DNA of 13,510 bases from assembly GCA_002179805.1 (NCBI GenBank), contig NAVB01002203.1, positions 1-13,510 of the forward strand. The letters are read 5' to 3'. Made by a program: the position numbers and the translations under genes. Below the pieces are notes generated by a model, which saw nothing but the letters and a program-made list of their open reading frames with translations, ran no database searches and had not been told where the DNA came from. Within the stretch, counting starts at the first letter, position 1, and every line of letters starts with the position of its first letter. Shown one piece after another: positions 6,517 to 13,510 of the stretch. Source of the DNA: Acanthamoeba lenticulata (Eukaryota; Discosea; Longamoebia; Acanthamoebidae).

Positions 6517-9500
6517 CTAAAGGCGGGCAGTATCGTCCTCGCTCGACACGTCGTCATCGATATGGACGTTGTTGATGGATCCAAAGGCGGGTGGGATGTA
6601 GGCGCCGTCGGTGTCCTCGCGTCGGTCGCCCTCGCCCAGGAGGGGCCGCTCGTTGTCGGCCGACTGGACCGACAGACTGCCGAGGGTGGCCTTGCTCTGC
6701 CCGCTGCTGATGACCGGGCACGGGAGGAACAGCAGGAAGACGGTGGCCACCGTGGGCAGGAGCGCCCACACGAACCACATCGTCAGCGGCAGGCTGCCCG
6801 CGGTGTAGTCGATCATGAAGAGGAAGGTCAGGCCGCAGCCGGTGCTGACGGCCATGGTGACGAACGAGATGAGGCCCGGGCTCATGCGCCACCACCAGCC
6901 GCGGATGAGCGACGTCAGCAACAGCATGCTGAACAGGCTGCCCGCGCCGTCGATGGCCGTCGCCACAACGGCGGCGTAGAAGATGATGGTGTTGGTCACG
7001 TCGTCCTCCTCGTAGCGCAGGCGAGTGAGCACGGCCATGGCGACCACGACGATCGACAGCAGCGCGGCGGGCGCCACGGCCGGCAGGCGTCGGCTGCGGC
7101 TGCGCAGGGCGGCAAACGTGTGGAACATGAACGAGAGCAGCACGAACACGCCGAACACGCCGAGCGCGCCCGTCAGCACGCTCCACCAGATCAGCTGCCC
7201 GTCGCGGGCCGGCGCCTGGGCGACGACGAACGGGACGGCGACGACGGCCAGCGCAAGGAGGGCGCGCCGGGCGACGGCCAGCAGGCGCAGGCGGTCCGGC
7301 AGGAAGACCGAAGCCAGCGCGGCCACGGCCAGGCCGAGGAAGGTCGCCAGCACGCAGATGTGGAAGATGCTCAGCCCCGAGTCGCAGCCGGAGACGAACG
7401 ACGCCACGATCCAGTTGGCCGCCTCGACCACCGCCACCACGCGCGGGTCCCACGTCGTGTCGGCCTCGATCAGGCCGGCCACGGCGGCCGTGATGACGAA
7501 CGGGCCCCAGGCCGACGGGATGACGCTGCCGGTGACGATCCACCAGCCAAAGCCGACCAGGAGCATGCCGCCGAAGAGCGCCAGCGCGGCCACCCCGTAG
7601 TTCCACTCGGTGGGCGCGCCCACGGCCAGCGTGTGGCTCGCAACGTCGCCCTCGGGCACGACGAACAGCACGTAGAGCGGGGCGTCGACGTCGGCAGTAC
7701 CGTTGTTGTTGTTGTTGTTCGCGGCGACGGCCGCTGTGGCGTTGGTGCCGTTGTGGGCCGCGGCCGGGACGAGGCTAGAGAGCGGCGCCAGCGCGAGGAC
7801 AGCGCGCAGGCGGTGCGACGGCGCGAGGTCGAGCGCGACAAACTGGCGCTGTCGACAGCGGGCGAGCTCGGCGTCGGGCCGGCAGGCCAGGTCGGGCTCG
7901 AGCCACGGGGCCTGCCGCACGGTGAGCCACAGCCACGAGTTGCGGTCGGTCTGCTCGGTGGGCTGAAGGCAATAGCCCGTGGCCTGGTCCTGCCCATCTT
8001 CGTTATCCGCGGCGGCGAGCGGCCGCAGGAACTCGCTGGCCAGGTCGGCCTGAACGCGGCGCGTGCGGCGCAGGTCGACGGCGGGGCCGCCGCCGCTGGC
8101 GGGCAGGCCGCGCGGGACGAGCGTCGCGCTGGCTTCCTCGCCCAGGGCCAGGCGCGGCAGGCCGTAGGCGGCGCTGCTGCCGTTGATCACCACGCGGTTG
8201 ATGCCGTCGGTCATGTTCACGAGCAGCGCCCCCAAGGCGGACGGCGTCCAGACGAGCCGCACCAGCGGCTGGCGGCCGTCGTCGGCGTCGATGGCGTCGA
8301 AGAGCGCGGATTCGAGGGCCCGCGCGGCCTTGGCGGGGGTGGTGCCGTTGGTGCTGCCGTTGTTGTGCGGCGGCTGCGGCAGTGGCGTGGGGATCACGGT
8401 CTCAAAGACGAAGAGCGAGACCGAGTCGAGCATCACGTCGCGCGCCGTGCCGTTGAGCACGTTGTGCAGCCGGGCCTCGACCTCGAACGGGCCGGCGCTC
8501 ACGCGGACGAGCGGCATCTGGCGCGGCACGAGCAGGGACGAACCGTGCAGCTCGACGAGCTGCTGCACGCCGCGGAGGACCAGCGTGGCGCCCGAGCCAG
8601 CGACGCTGGAGGAGTTGCCGTCGTTGGAAGCGTTGGCCTGGGCCGGCGCGCCGAAGCGCCAGGCCCAAGCGGCCTGCGGCAGCCACCTCGCCGGGTCGAT
8701 CGCCGCCAGCTCAATGGTGCTGACATTGGCCGGCCCGAGCACCGATGACACGACCGTCAGCGCGCCGCCGGCCTCGAGGTCGAGCACGAAGCGATCGTCG
8801 ACGTTGAGCGTCTCGCGGTCGACCGTCGTGCGGAGCCAGGCCTGGCCCGGCGGGACGTCCTCGAGCGCGACCGCGGCGGGCACCTGCTGCAGGCGCAGCC
8901 GGTGGACGGCGCGATCGGTGCCGAGGCCGCGCACGCGCAGGGCCGGGGTGGTGAGGTTGACGCTGGCCAGCTGCAGGCCGTAGAACGAGCAGGGCAGCGC
9001 CGCGGCCGTGTTGGCCACCGTGGCCGCCACGAGCTCCGCGTCGAACCACGCCGAGAAGGGCGTCGTCGGCGCGCTGAAGCCGGCGCCCAGCAGGCAGCCG
9101 TCCACGAAGGACACGCCGCCGGAGCCAAACGCGAAGCCGGCGAGGGCCATGTTGGTCCGGGGGCCGACGGCGACGATCGAGCGGTTGGCCAGAAGGGCCT
9201 CGGCGGCGATGATCAGCGTGGCGTTGGCCACGAGTGTCGTGTTCTCCACGCTGGCGAGGTAGACCGTGGACGCACGAGGCACGACGCCCGCCACGTCCTC
9301 GCTGGGGGTGCGGATGACCAGGTCGGCGTGGGCCGTGCCGGCCACCTGCACGGCCACGGGCCGCTGGGCGTTGAGCTTGAGGTGGTCGACGCCCGTTGTG
9401 CGCACCTCGAGCAGGCCCACGATGGTGCTGCACAGACCGGCGGGCTCGAGCGAGGCGATGGCCACGGTCTGGGGCGCGGACGCGCCAGAGCCGCCGATGA

Positions 9501-12500
9501 CGTTGACGGTGGCCGTGGACTGCACGCCCGACACGGCGTACATGTTGACCGCCAACGCGGTTGAAGGCGGCACGTCGACGACGACGTCCCAATCAGAGGC
9601 CAGCGGGAACGGCGGCTCCTGCCGGCCCTGGCCGTTGAGGTTGATCACGGCCGAAGGGGCCGACCCGATGACGTGGTAAGTGAAGCCAGACTGCGCGTCC
9701 ATGTTGACGACCTGCCCGGGCACGGTCACGTTGATGGTCACTACGGGCCGGTTGTCGGCAGGCACGATGGCTGCGGGAAGCTGATCGTCATCGGCAGAGG
9801 CGACCGCCGGGGGCGGGTTGCCGCCGTAGACAAAGAGGAGGTCCTGCAGGTGGACCTGCGCCAGAGTGAGGGCGGCGCCGTCGGGCCCGATCGGCGCCAC
9901 GACGTCGCCGTTGACGCTGGGCGGCACGGCCTGGCCGCCCCAGTAAAAGGCCACCTGATCGACGTCGGTGTCCTCGCCCAGCAGGGCCGCCACGTCGCGC
10001 ACAGGTGAGGCCAGCAGGAGGAAGTCTGTTCCGCGGCCCAGGTCGAACCGGGCCGTGGCCCGGCCGGCGCCGGCGGCCGCCGGGATGGCGAACCAAGTGG
10101 CGTTGTCGGCACCGGGCCCGAGGCTGAGCGCGACGCTGGCCTCGGCCACGCCGGCGCCGTAGAACGAGTCGTCGGCCCAGCCCGTGGCGACGCTCACGTT
10201 GATCGGGCCCGTGTAGGCCAGCGGGCACGGGTTGGCGCAGGCCGCCGCCGGCAGGCCGTGCGCCGTCATCAGGTCGCAGAGCCAGGCCGAGGGCTTGGTC
10301 TGCACGTAGACCGGCGCGCGGCCCTGGGGCTTGGTGAGGTCCTGCGCCGCGAAGCAGTTGTTGTCCAGGTAGTAATGCTGCGCCGGGGCCTTGGGGCCGG
10401 TGCCGGAGGCCATCCGCACGAGCGCGGCCGGGCCCTGCAGCTGCTGCTGGGCGAGGGCGACGGGGGCGAGGATGTCCTGCAGCGGGGCGACGCTGACGAT
10501 GGCCGTCTGCTCGGGGCCCAGGTCGACCGAGGTGATGTGCCCGGCGAGCAGCACGGGGCTGTTGGTGGCCGCAATCCGCACGGCGTTGGTCGTCGTGCCA
10601 GTCGCGGGGAACTCGTAGAAGAAGTCGGTGCCCGTGGTGCCCTCGGCCATGCGGAGGACGGTGCCACCGGTGCCGAACTGGATGTGGATGTGGTCAATCG
10701 AGTCGAACATGAGGTGGAAGAAGTTGCCATCGCCCTCGACGTCATAGACCAGGATGGCGTTCTCCTGCACGTCAAACTGGAGCGGGCGCGTCTCGGCCGA
10801 GGCCTCGATGATGACGCTCACAGTTTGGCCGGGCGTCGGGATGGCATTGAGCCACACGGTGCAGCGCATGTTGGTCACCTGCTGGTTGTCGCCGATGCGC
10901 AGCTCATGGGCGCCGCCGTCCTGGAACGTGTACCGGACCTCCGACTTGCCGTTGCAGCCGGTGATCTGCTGCGCGATGGTGCCGCCCGCGGCGCCCTGGG
11001 CCACGACCTGGACCGAGTCGTCCCGGTCCGGCGCGAGCAGGGTCACCTTGGCGCGCGTGTTGACAGCGCCCTTGACGATGTAGGTCCGCCGCTCCACGCT
11101 GCTGTGGCGCAGCGAGCGGGCCGGCCCGTCTTCGTTGGCGCCGTAGGCCACCACAAGCCAAGAGGGCGTGAGCGTTGCGTCCAGCTCGACGCCCGGCTGG
11201 ACGACGATGTTGATCTGGGCCTCGTCGACGCCGGCGCCACCGGCGATCACGGCGCTTCCCTGCAGAAGGTTCATGTCCTGGACGATGAACAGGTCGTCGT
11301 CGACGCCGCCGGTGACACTGGCCGCCACGCCTGGGCGGACGTCGGCCAGCGTGTAGACGCCGGGCCGCTGGAGGTCGCCCGAGACCGTGAGCACCTGGTA
11401 GGCCGGCGGCAGGCCAATGCGGGCGACGCTCCCGCCGTCGACGCCCACGAGGGCGGCCCCGGTGATGGTGTACTGCGTGGCGGTGATGGTGCTCGACACG
11501 CCCCAGGCCTCGCCGGCCAGGGTCAGCGGGTGCGCGTAGGCCGCCGGGGCGCCGGCGAGCGAGACGTTGTTGGTCACCGTCGCCTCGACGAGCGCGGGGC
11601 AGGGCACGCCCCAGACGTTGTAGGTGACGCCTGTCGTGGGCTGGGCCACGTGCAGCTGCGCGCAGGTGGACAGCGCCACGCCGGGCGCCGTGTCGGGGCT
11701 CACGGTCTGCGGTGACACGGTGAGCGTGCGGATGCCGGTGTACTCGCTCACGAGGAACCGGAGGGTGGCGGTCGCGTAGGCCGGCATGACGACCGACTGG
11801 GCCACGTAGCCCACGGACCAAGTGAAGGGCGTCCCGCCCGGGTTGCCGTAGGCCGTGATGGCCTGGCCCGCCGGCAGGCCCGAGCGCGACAGATGCGGCG
11901 TGCCGGAGCCCACGTTCACGCCCATTGGCGCAAAGTCTACCGTGAGGCCCGACTGCGTCTGGTAGATCGAGTAGGTCAGGTCCGTAGCGTCGGCCACACG
12001 CGGCATCGCATGGAGCCCGTCGTTGTTCTCGAATTGGCCGCACGAGTCGCAGCCCAGCTCGGGCGCCATCATGCTGCGGCGGCCGCCGGGGTTGAAGTTG
12101 ACCATGCCCAGGTTGACCGCGGACTGCGAGCCCGAAGCCGTGGCGATGGAGGCGAAGATCTTGCGCGAGTTGTCGTAGAGGGGCCAGCCGTGGTCCCAGT
12201 GCTTGTTGATGATGTTCCAACACTTTTTCTTCCACAGAAGGCGGATGCAGGCCTGGATTTTGATGCCGAAGCCGGCCCGGAGCTCGAGGCGCATGCGGAT
12301 GGCGCCCTTGAGGCCGTTGAGCCGGACCAGGTAGGCGATCTCGTTGAAGGTGACCCAGCCGTCGCCGTCGATGTCGACAAACGCGGCGTCGCCCTCGAGC
12401 GTGATCGTGACGTAGACCTCGCCCTTGAGGATGAAGATGCTCACGCCGACGCCGCCCTTGAAGCCGATGGCGGCCTGGATAGGCCACCGCTCGGAGCCGT

Positions 12501-13510
12501 CATCGTTGCGCGTGGGCAGCGCGAGCGCGCCAAAGAGGGCGCCCGGCGATCCGGTCTTGAAAGCGTCGGCCAGGCCGCTGTACATGAGGGCCACGCCGCC
12601 AAAGCTCACGCCCATGCGCGCGTTGACGCCCAGAAGGATGTGCACGATCGGGAAGATGGGGATCGGGATCCGCCACTCGACGCCGACAAAGAAGTTGACG
12701 TCCGGCAGGGTGACGCCCACAAGCGGGAAGTCCTGGCCCAGCATGGCCTTGACCAGGTCCTGCGCGAGCTCGTCGAACACGTACAGGCGGATGCCGAAGC
12801 CGCCCTTGCGCGCGACGCCCTCGTAAAAGACTGACACGGCTTGCTTGAGCGGCGGGTCGTCGGCCGCGCCCGAAAACTGGAGGCCGCCGGGCGGTATGGC
12901 CCCGTCGTAAATGGGAATCGGGACCGGCTGGTTAAAGTCGACGATGAAGTCGCGCACGAGCTGGACCACGTTGCAACCGTCGCCGCCAAGCATGGACGTG
13001 ATCCGGCGCAGCTCGTCGAGCTTGTGATAAATGTCGACAAAGGTGCGGAGGGCCTCGACGACGCCTTCGAGCTGGCAGTCGCCGTTGACCTTGCACGCGT
13101 AAATGAGCAGCTGCATCATGTTGAGGTTGTGGCCGAATACGTCGGACAGGCCCGGGATGGGCTTGAGCAGGATGCCGTTGGGCCCGAGCACCGGGTCCAG
13201 CGGGTGGAGCAGCCGGTCGACGGTCTGCGTGACGGTCGACGAGATCACGTGCGACAGCAGCCGCCCGACGCAGAACTGGACGTCGGTGAGGGCAAAGTGC
13301 GGGACGAGGTCGCGGTTGCCGTGGAGGTCCCAGCCCCAGGTGAGGTTGAGCATCGCGCGCCAGTGCGGCAGGGCGTCGAGCGCGTCGGGCGACTTGGCCA
13401 GCCGCTCGGCCAGCTTGCCGCCCAGGCCCAGCTCGGCCTGGCCCAGGATCTGCGCGGCGACGTCGAGGTCGACCTGGAAGTGGTTGTCGACGGTGAGCTT
13501 GGCCTCGAGG
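6517..13510 (-). CDS. Giant multi-pass surface protein, 5' end missing
   Basis: Uninterrupted 2,330-codon frame from the right edge (first whole codon at 13509) to TAG at 6517-6519, no introns. The Met at 13353 is internal: coding continues upstream (LPHWRAMLNLTWGWDL). Residues about 220-460 form a Gly-rich beta module: LPDVNFFVGV (268-277), then IPIPIFPIVHILLG, GFKGGVGVSIFILKGEV, an EF-hand loop (379-390), and WKKKCWNIINKHWDHGWPLYD. A long beta-rich ectodomain with about 20 N-x-S/T sequons follows to residue 1940; residues 732-768 contain two GG-x-(D/G)-x-D-like turns reminiscent of RTX repeats. A hexa-Asn lies at 1931-1936. Residues 1970-2267 hold about 8 to 10 hydrophobic segments. A 63-residue acidic tail ends the protein. 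Third codon positions are almost all G or C. Function unknown; a calcium-binding adhesin or receptor of the plasma membrane or a vacuole is inference. Confidence 0.8.
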   Translation of the reverse strand, partial: LEAKLTVDNHFQVDLDVAAQILGQAELGLGGKLAERLAKSPDALDALPHWRAMLNLTWGWDLHGNRDLVPHFALTDVQFCVGRLLSHVISSTVTQTVDRLLHPLDPVLGPNGILLKPIPGLSDVFGHNLNMMQLLIYACKVNGDCQLEGVVEALRTFVDIYHKLDELRRITSMLGGDGCNVVQLVRDFIVDFNQPVPIPIYDGAIPPGGLQFSGAADDPPLKQAVSVFYEGVARKGGFGIRLYVFDELAQDLVKAMLGQDFPLVGVTLPDVNFFVGVEWRIPIPIFPIVHILLGVNARMGVSFGGVALMYSGLADAFKTGSPGALFGALALPTRNDDGSERWPIQAAIGFKGGVGVSIFILKGEVYVTITLEGDAAFVDIDGDGWVTFNEIAYLVRLNGLKGAIRMRLELRAGFGIKIQACIRLLWKKKCWNIINKHWDHGWPLYDNSRKIFASIATASGSQSAVNLGMVNFNPGGRRSMMAPELGCDSCGQFENNDGLHAMPRVADATDLTYSIYQTQSGLTVDFAPMGVNVGSGTPHLSRSGLPAGQAITAYGNPGGTPFTWSVGYVAQSVVMPAYATATLRFLVSEYTGIRTLTVSPQTVSPDTAPGVALSTCAQLHVAQPTTGVTYNVWGVPCPALVEATVTNNVSLAGAPAAYAHPLTLAGEAWGVSSTITATQYTITGAALVGVDGGSVARIGLPPAYQVLTVSGDLQRPGVYTLADVRPGVAASVTGGVDDDLFIVQDMNLLQGSAVIAGGAGVDEAQINIVVQPGVELDATLTPSWLVVAYGANEDGPARSLRHSSVERRTYIVKGAVNTRAKVTLLAPDRDDSVQVVAQGAAGGTIAQQITGCNGKSEVRYTFQDGGAHELRIGDNQQVTNMRCTVWLNAIPTPGQTVSVIIEASAETRPLQFDVQENAILVYDVEGDGNFFHLMFDSIDHIHIQFGTGGTVLRMAEGTTGTDFFYEFPATGTTTNAVRIAATNSPVLLAGHITSVDLGPEQTAIVSVAPLQDILAPVALAQQQLQGPAALVRMASGTGPKAPAQHYYLDNNCFAAQDLTKPQGRAPVYVQTKPSAWLCDLMTAHGLPAAACANPCPLAYTGPINVSVATGWADDSFYGAGVAEASVALSLGPGADNATWFAIPAAAGAGRATARFDLGRGTDFLLLASPVRDVAALLGEDTDVDQVAFYWGGQAVPPSVNGDVVAPIGPDGAALTLAQVHLQDLLFVYGGNPPPAVASADDDQLPAAIVPADNRPVVTINVTVPGQVVNMDAQSGFTYHVIGSAPSAVINLNGQGRQEPPFPLASDWDVVVDVPPSTALAVNMYAVSGVQSTATVNVIGGSGASAPQTVAIASLEPAGLCSTIVGLLEVRTTGVDHLKLNAQRPVAVQVAGTAHADLVIRTPSEDVAGVVPRASTVYLASVENTTLVANATLIIAAEALLANRSIVAVGPRTNMALAGFAFGSGGVSFVDGCLLGAGFSAPTTPFSAWFDAELVAATVANTAAALPCSFYGLQLASVNLTTPALRVRGLGTDRAVHRLRLQQVPAAVALEDVPPGQAWLRTTVDRETLNVDDRFVLDLEAGGALTVVSSVLGPANVSTIELAAIDPARWLPQAAWAWRFGAPAQANASNDGNSSSVAGSGATLVLRGVQQLVELHGSSLLVPRQMPLVRVSAGPFEVEARLHNVLNGTARDVMLDSVSLFVFETVIPTPLPQPPHNNGSTNGTTPAKAARALESALFDAIDADDGRQPLVRLVWTPSALGALLVNMTDGINRVVINGSSAAYGLPRLALGEEASATLVPRGLPASGGGPAVDLRRTRRVQADLASEFLRPLAAADNEDGQDQATGYCLQPTEQTDRNSWLWLTVRQAPWLEPDLACRPDAELARCRQRQFVALDLAPSHRLRAVLALAPLSSLVPAAAHNGTNATAAVAANNNNNNGTADVDAPLYVLFVVPEGDVASHTLAVGAPTEWNYGVAALALFGGMLLVGFGWWIVTGSVIPSAWGPFVITAAVAGLIEADTTWDPRVVAVVEAANWIVASFVSGCDSGLSIFHICVLATFLGLAVAALASVFLPDRLRLLAVARRALLALAVVAVPFVVAQAPARDGQLIWWSVLTGALGVFGVFVLLSFMFHTFAALRSRSRRLPAVAPAALLSIVVVAMAVLTRLRYEEDDVTNTIIFYAAVVATAIDGAGSLFSMLLLTSLIRGWWWRMSPGLISFVTMAVSTGCGLTFLFMIDYTAGSLPLTMWFVWALLPTVATVFLLFLPCPVISSGQSKATLGSLSVQSADNERPLLGEGDRREDTDGAYIPPAFGSINNVHIDDDVSSEDDTARL
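6709..7602 (-). other. Multi-pass membrane domain of the giant protein
   Basis: Hydrophobic segments at about residues 1972-1994, 2000-2014 (weak), 2023-2040, 2047-2069, 2076-2098, 2106-2129, 2145-2162, 2174-2198, 2212-2233 and 2240-2266 of the visible protein. Short basic loops (LRSRSRRLP, RGWWWRM) lie between some of them. Eight to ten spans; topology by eye, with the sequon-rich side outside and the acidic tail inside. I do not recognise it as a known receptor or channel family. Confidence 0.7.
7702..7719 (+). repeat. Trinucleotide repeat (GTT)6 encoding poly-Asn
   Basis: Six perfect GTT units on plus, AAC on the coding strand, giving six Asn followed by Gly-Thr. It lies in the linker just outside the membrane domain. 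Exact repeats of this kind change length easily between strains. Confidence 0.9.
11206..11316 (-). other. RTX-like GG-x-D turns in the ectodomain
   Basis: Encodes VTGGVDDDLFIVQDMNLL and then VIAGGAGVDEAQINI (residues 732-768). The pattern GG-x-G/D-x-D-x-hyd-x-hyd repeats once at about 26 residues, like degenerate hemolysin-type calcium-binding turns in bacterial giant proteins. Too few copies to call a true RTX domain. Confidence 0.35.
12340..12375 (-). other. Canonical EF-hand calcium-binding loop
   Basis: Residues 379-390 read DIDGDGWVTFNE: Asp at 1, 3 and 5, Gly at 6, Val at 8, Glu at 12, the exact EF-hand loop. It is flanked by a hydrophobic segment before and by IAYLVRLNGL, which could form the exiting helix. 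Only one loop is visible, whereas EF-hands normally come in pairs; single DxDxDG loops also occur in bacterial extracellular proteins (dockerin/calcium-binding turns). Confidence 0.75.

Noticed and set aside
6562..8748. 728-codon plus-strand ORF opposite the giant gene
   Set aside because: Product is a low-complexity Arg/Gly/His/Ala/Asp/Glu mix with no domains; it is the expected shadow of a gene with nearly all G/C third positions on the other strand.
10258..11715. 485-codon plus-strand ORF opposite the giant gene
   Set aside because: Same low-complexity His/Arg/Asp/Gly composition; antisense shadow of the giant gene.
10904..12487. 527-codon minus-strand ORF in another frame
   Set aside because: Arg/Pro/Gly-rich alternative frame of the giant gene, which itself has ordinary protein composition, membrane segments and motifs in its own frame.
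13351..13353. ATG at 13353 as the start of the giant protein
   Set aside because: The same frame is open to the window edge with normal protein composition (for example AQILGQAELGLGGKLAERL), so this Met is most likely internal.
1..13510. CRISPR array, prokaryotic operon, integron or phage-like cassette
   Set aside because: No regularly spaced repeats; genes have spliceosomal introns, separate promoters/poly(A) signals and eukaryotic families.

Overview
This is nuclear DNA of a GC-rich, intron-bearing protist. Short GT-AG introns (64 to 153 bases), A/C-rich leaders ending in aaaATG, a TALE homeobox gene, a Pho80-type cyclin and an inositol-phosphate kinase on one compact stretch point to an amoebozoan. 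Acanthamoeba is the best guess, inferred from base composition, intron style and gene types rather than from any search.

Layout from left to right: (1) the last exon of a PBC/PBX-like TALE homeobox gene (+, 48-352), entering from outside the window. (2) A single-exon DUF488 gene with an Arg/Gly-rich N-terminal extension (+, 982-1677). (3) Converging on it, a two-exon gene with a RanBP2-type zinc finger and an F-box-like segment (-, 1779-2576). (4) About 850 bases with no convincing intact gene; it holds a stretch that looks like decayed coding sequence (2862-3170) and ends at a TATA box (3428). (5) A cyclin of the Pho80/cyclin P-U type (+, 3749-4612) with one coding intron and a separate intron in its 5' leader. 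(6) Immediately downstream, a seven-exon inositol tetrakisphosphate 1-kinase (+, 4959-6423). (7) Converging on that, a very large intronless ORF (-, 6517 to the right edge, 2,330 codons visible, 5' end outside). It encodes a giant surface-type protein with a long glycosylatable ectodomain, one perfect EF-hand loop, a bacterial-looking module, about 8 to 10 membrane segments and an acidic cytoplasmic tail.

The genes are independent transcription units and I see no operon or defence island. The most suggestive relation is the head-to-tail pair Pho80-type cyclin plus ITPK1, because Pho80 cyclins and inositol (pyro)phosphates both act in phosphate homeostasis in other eukaryotes; adjacency alone does not prove a link. 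The most unusual object is the giant intronless gene, which stands out in an intron-rich neighbourhood and carries segments resembling giant repeat proteins of bacteria. Five of the six genes also have a TGTA(A/C)A motif just past the stop, a possible 3'-end signal.
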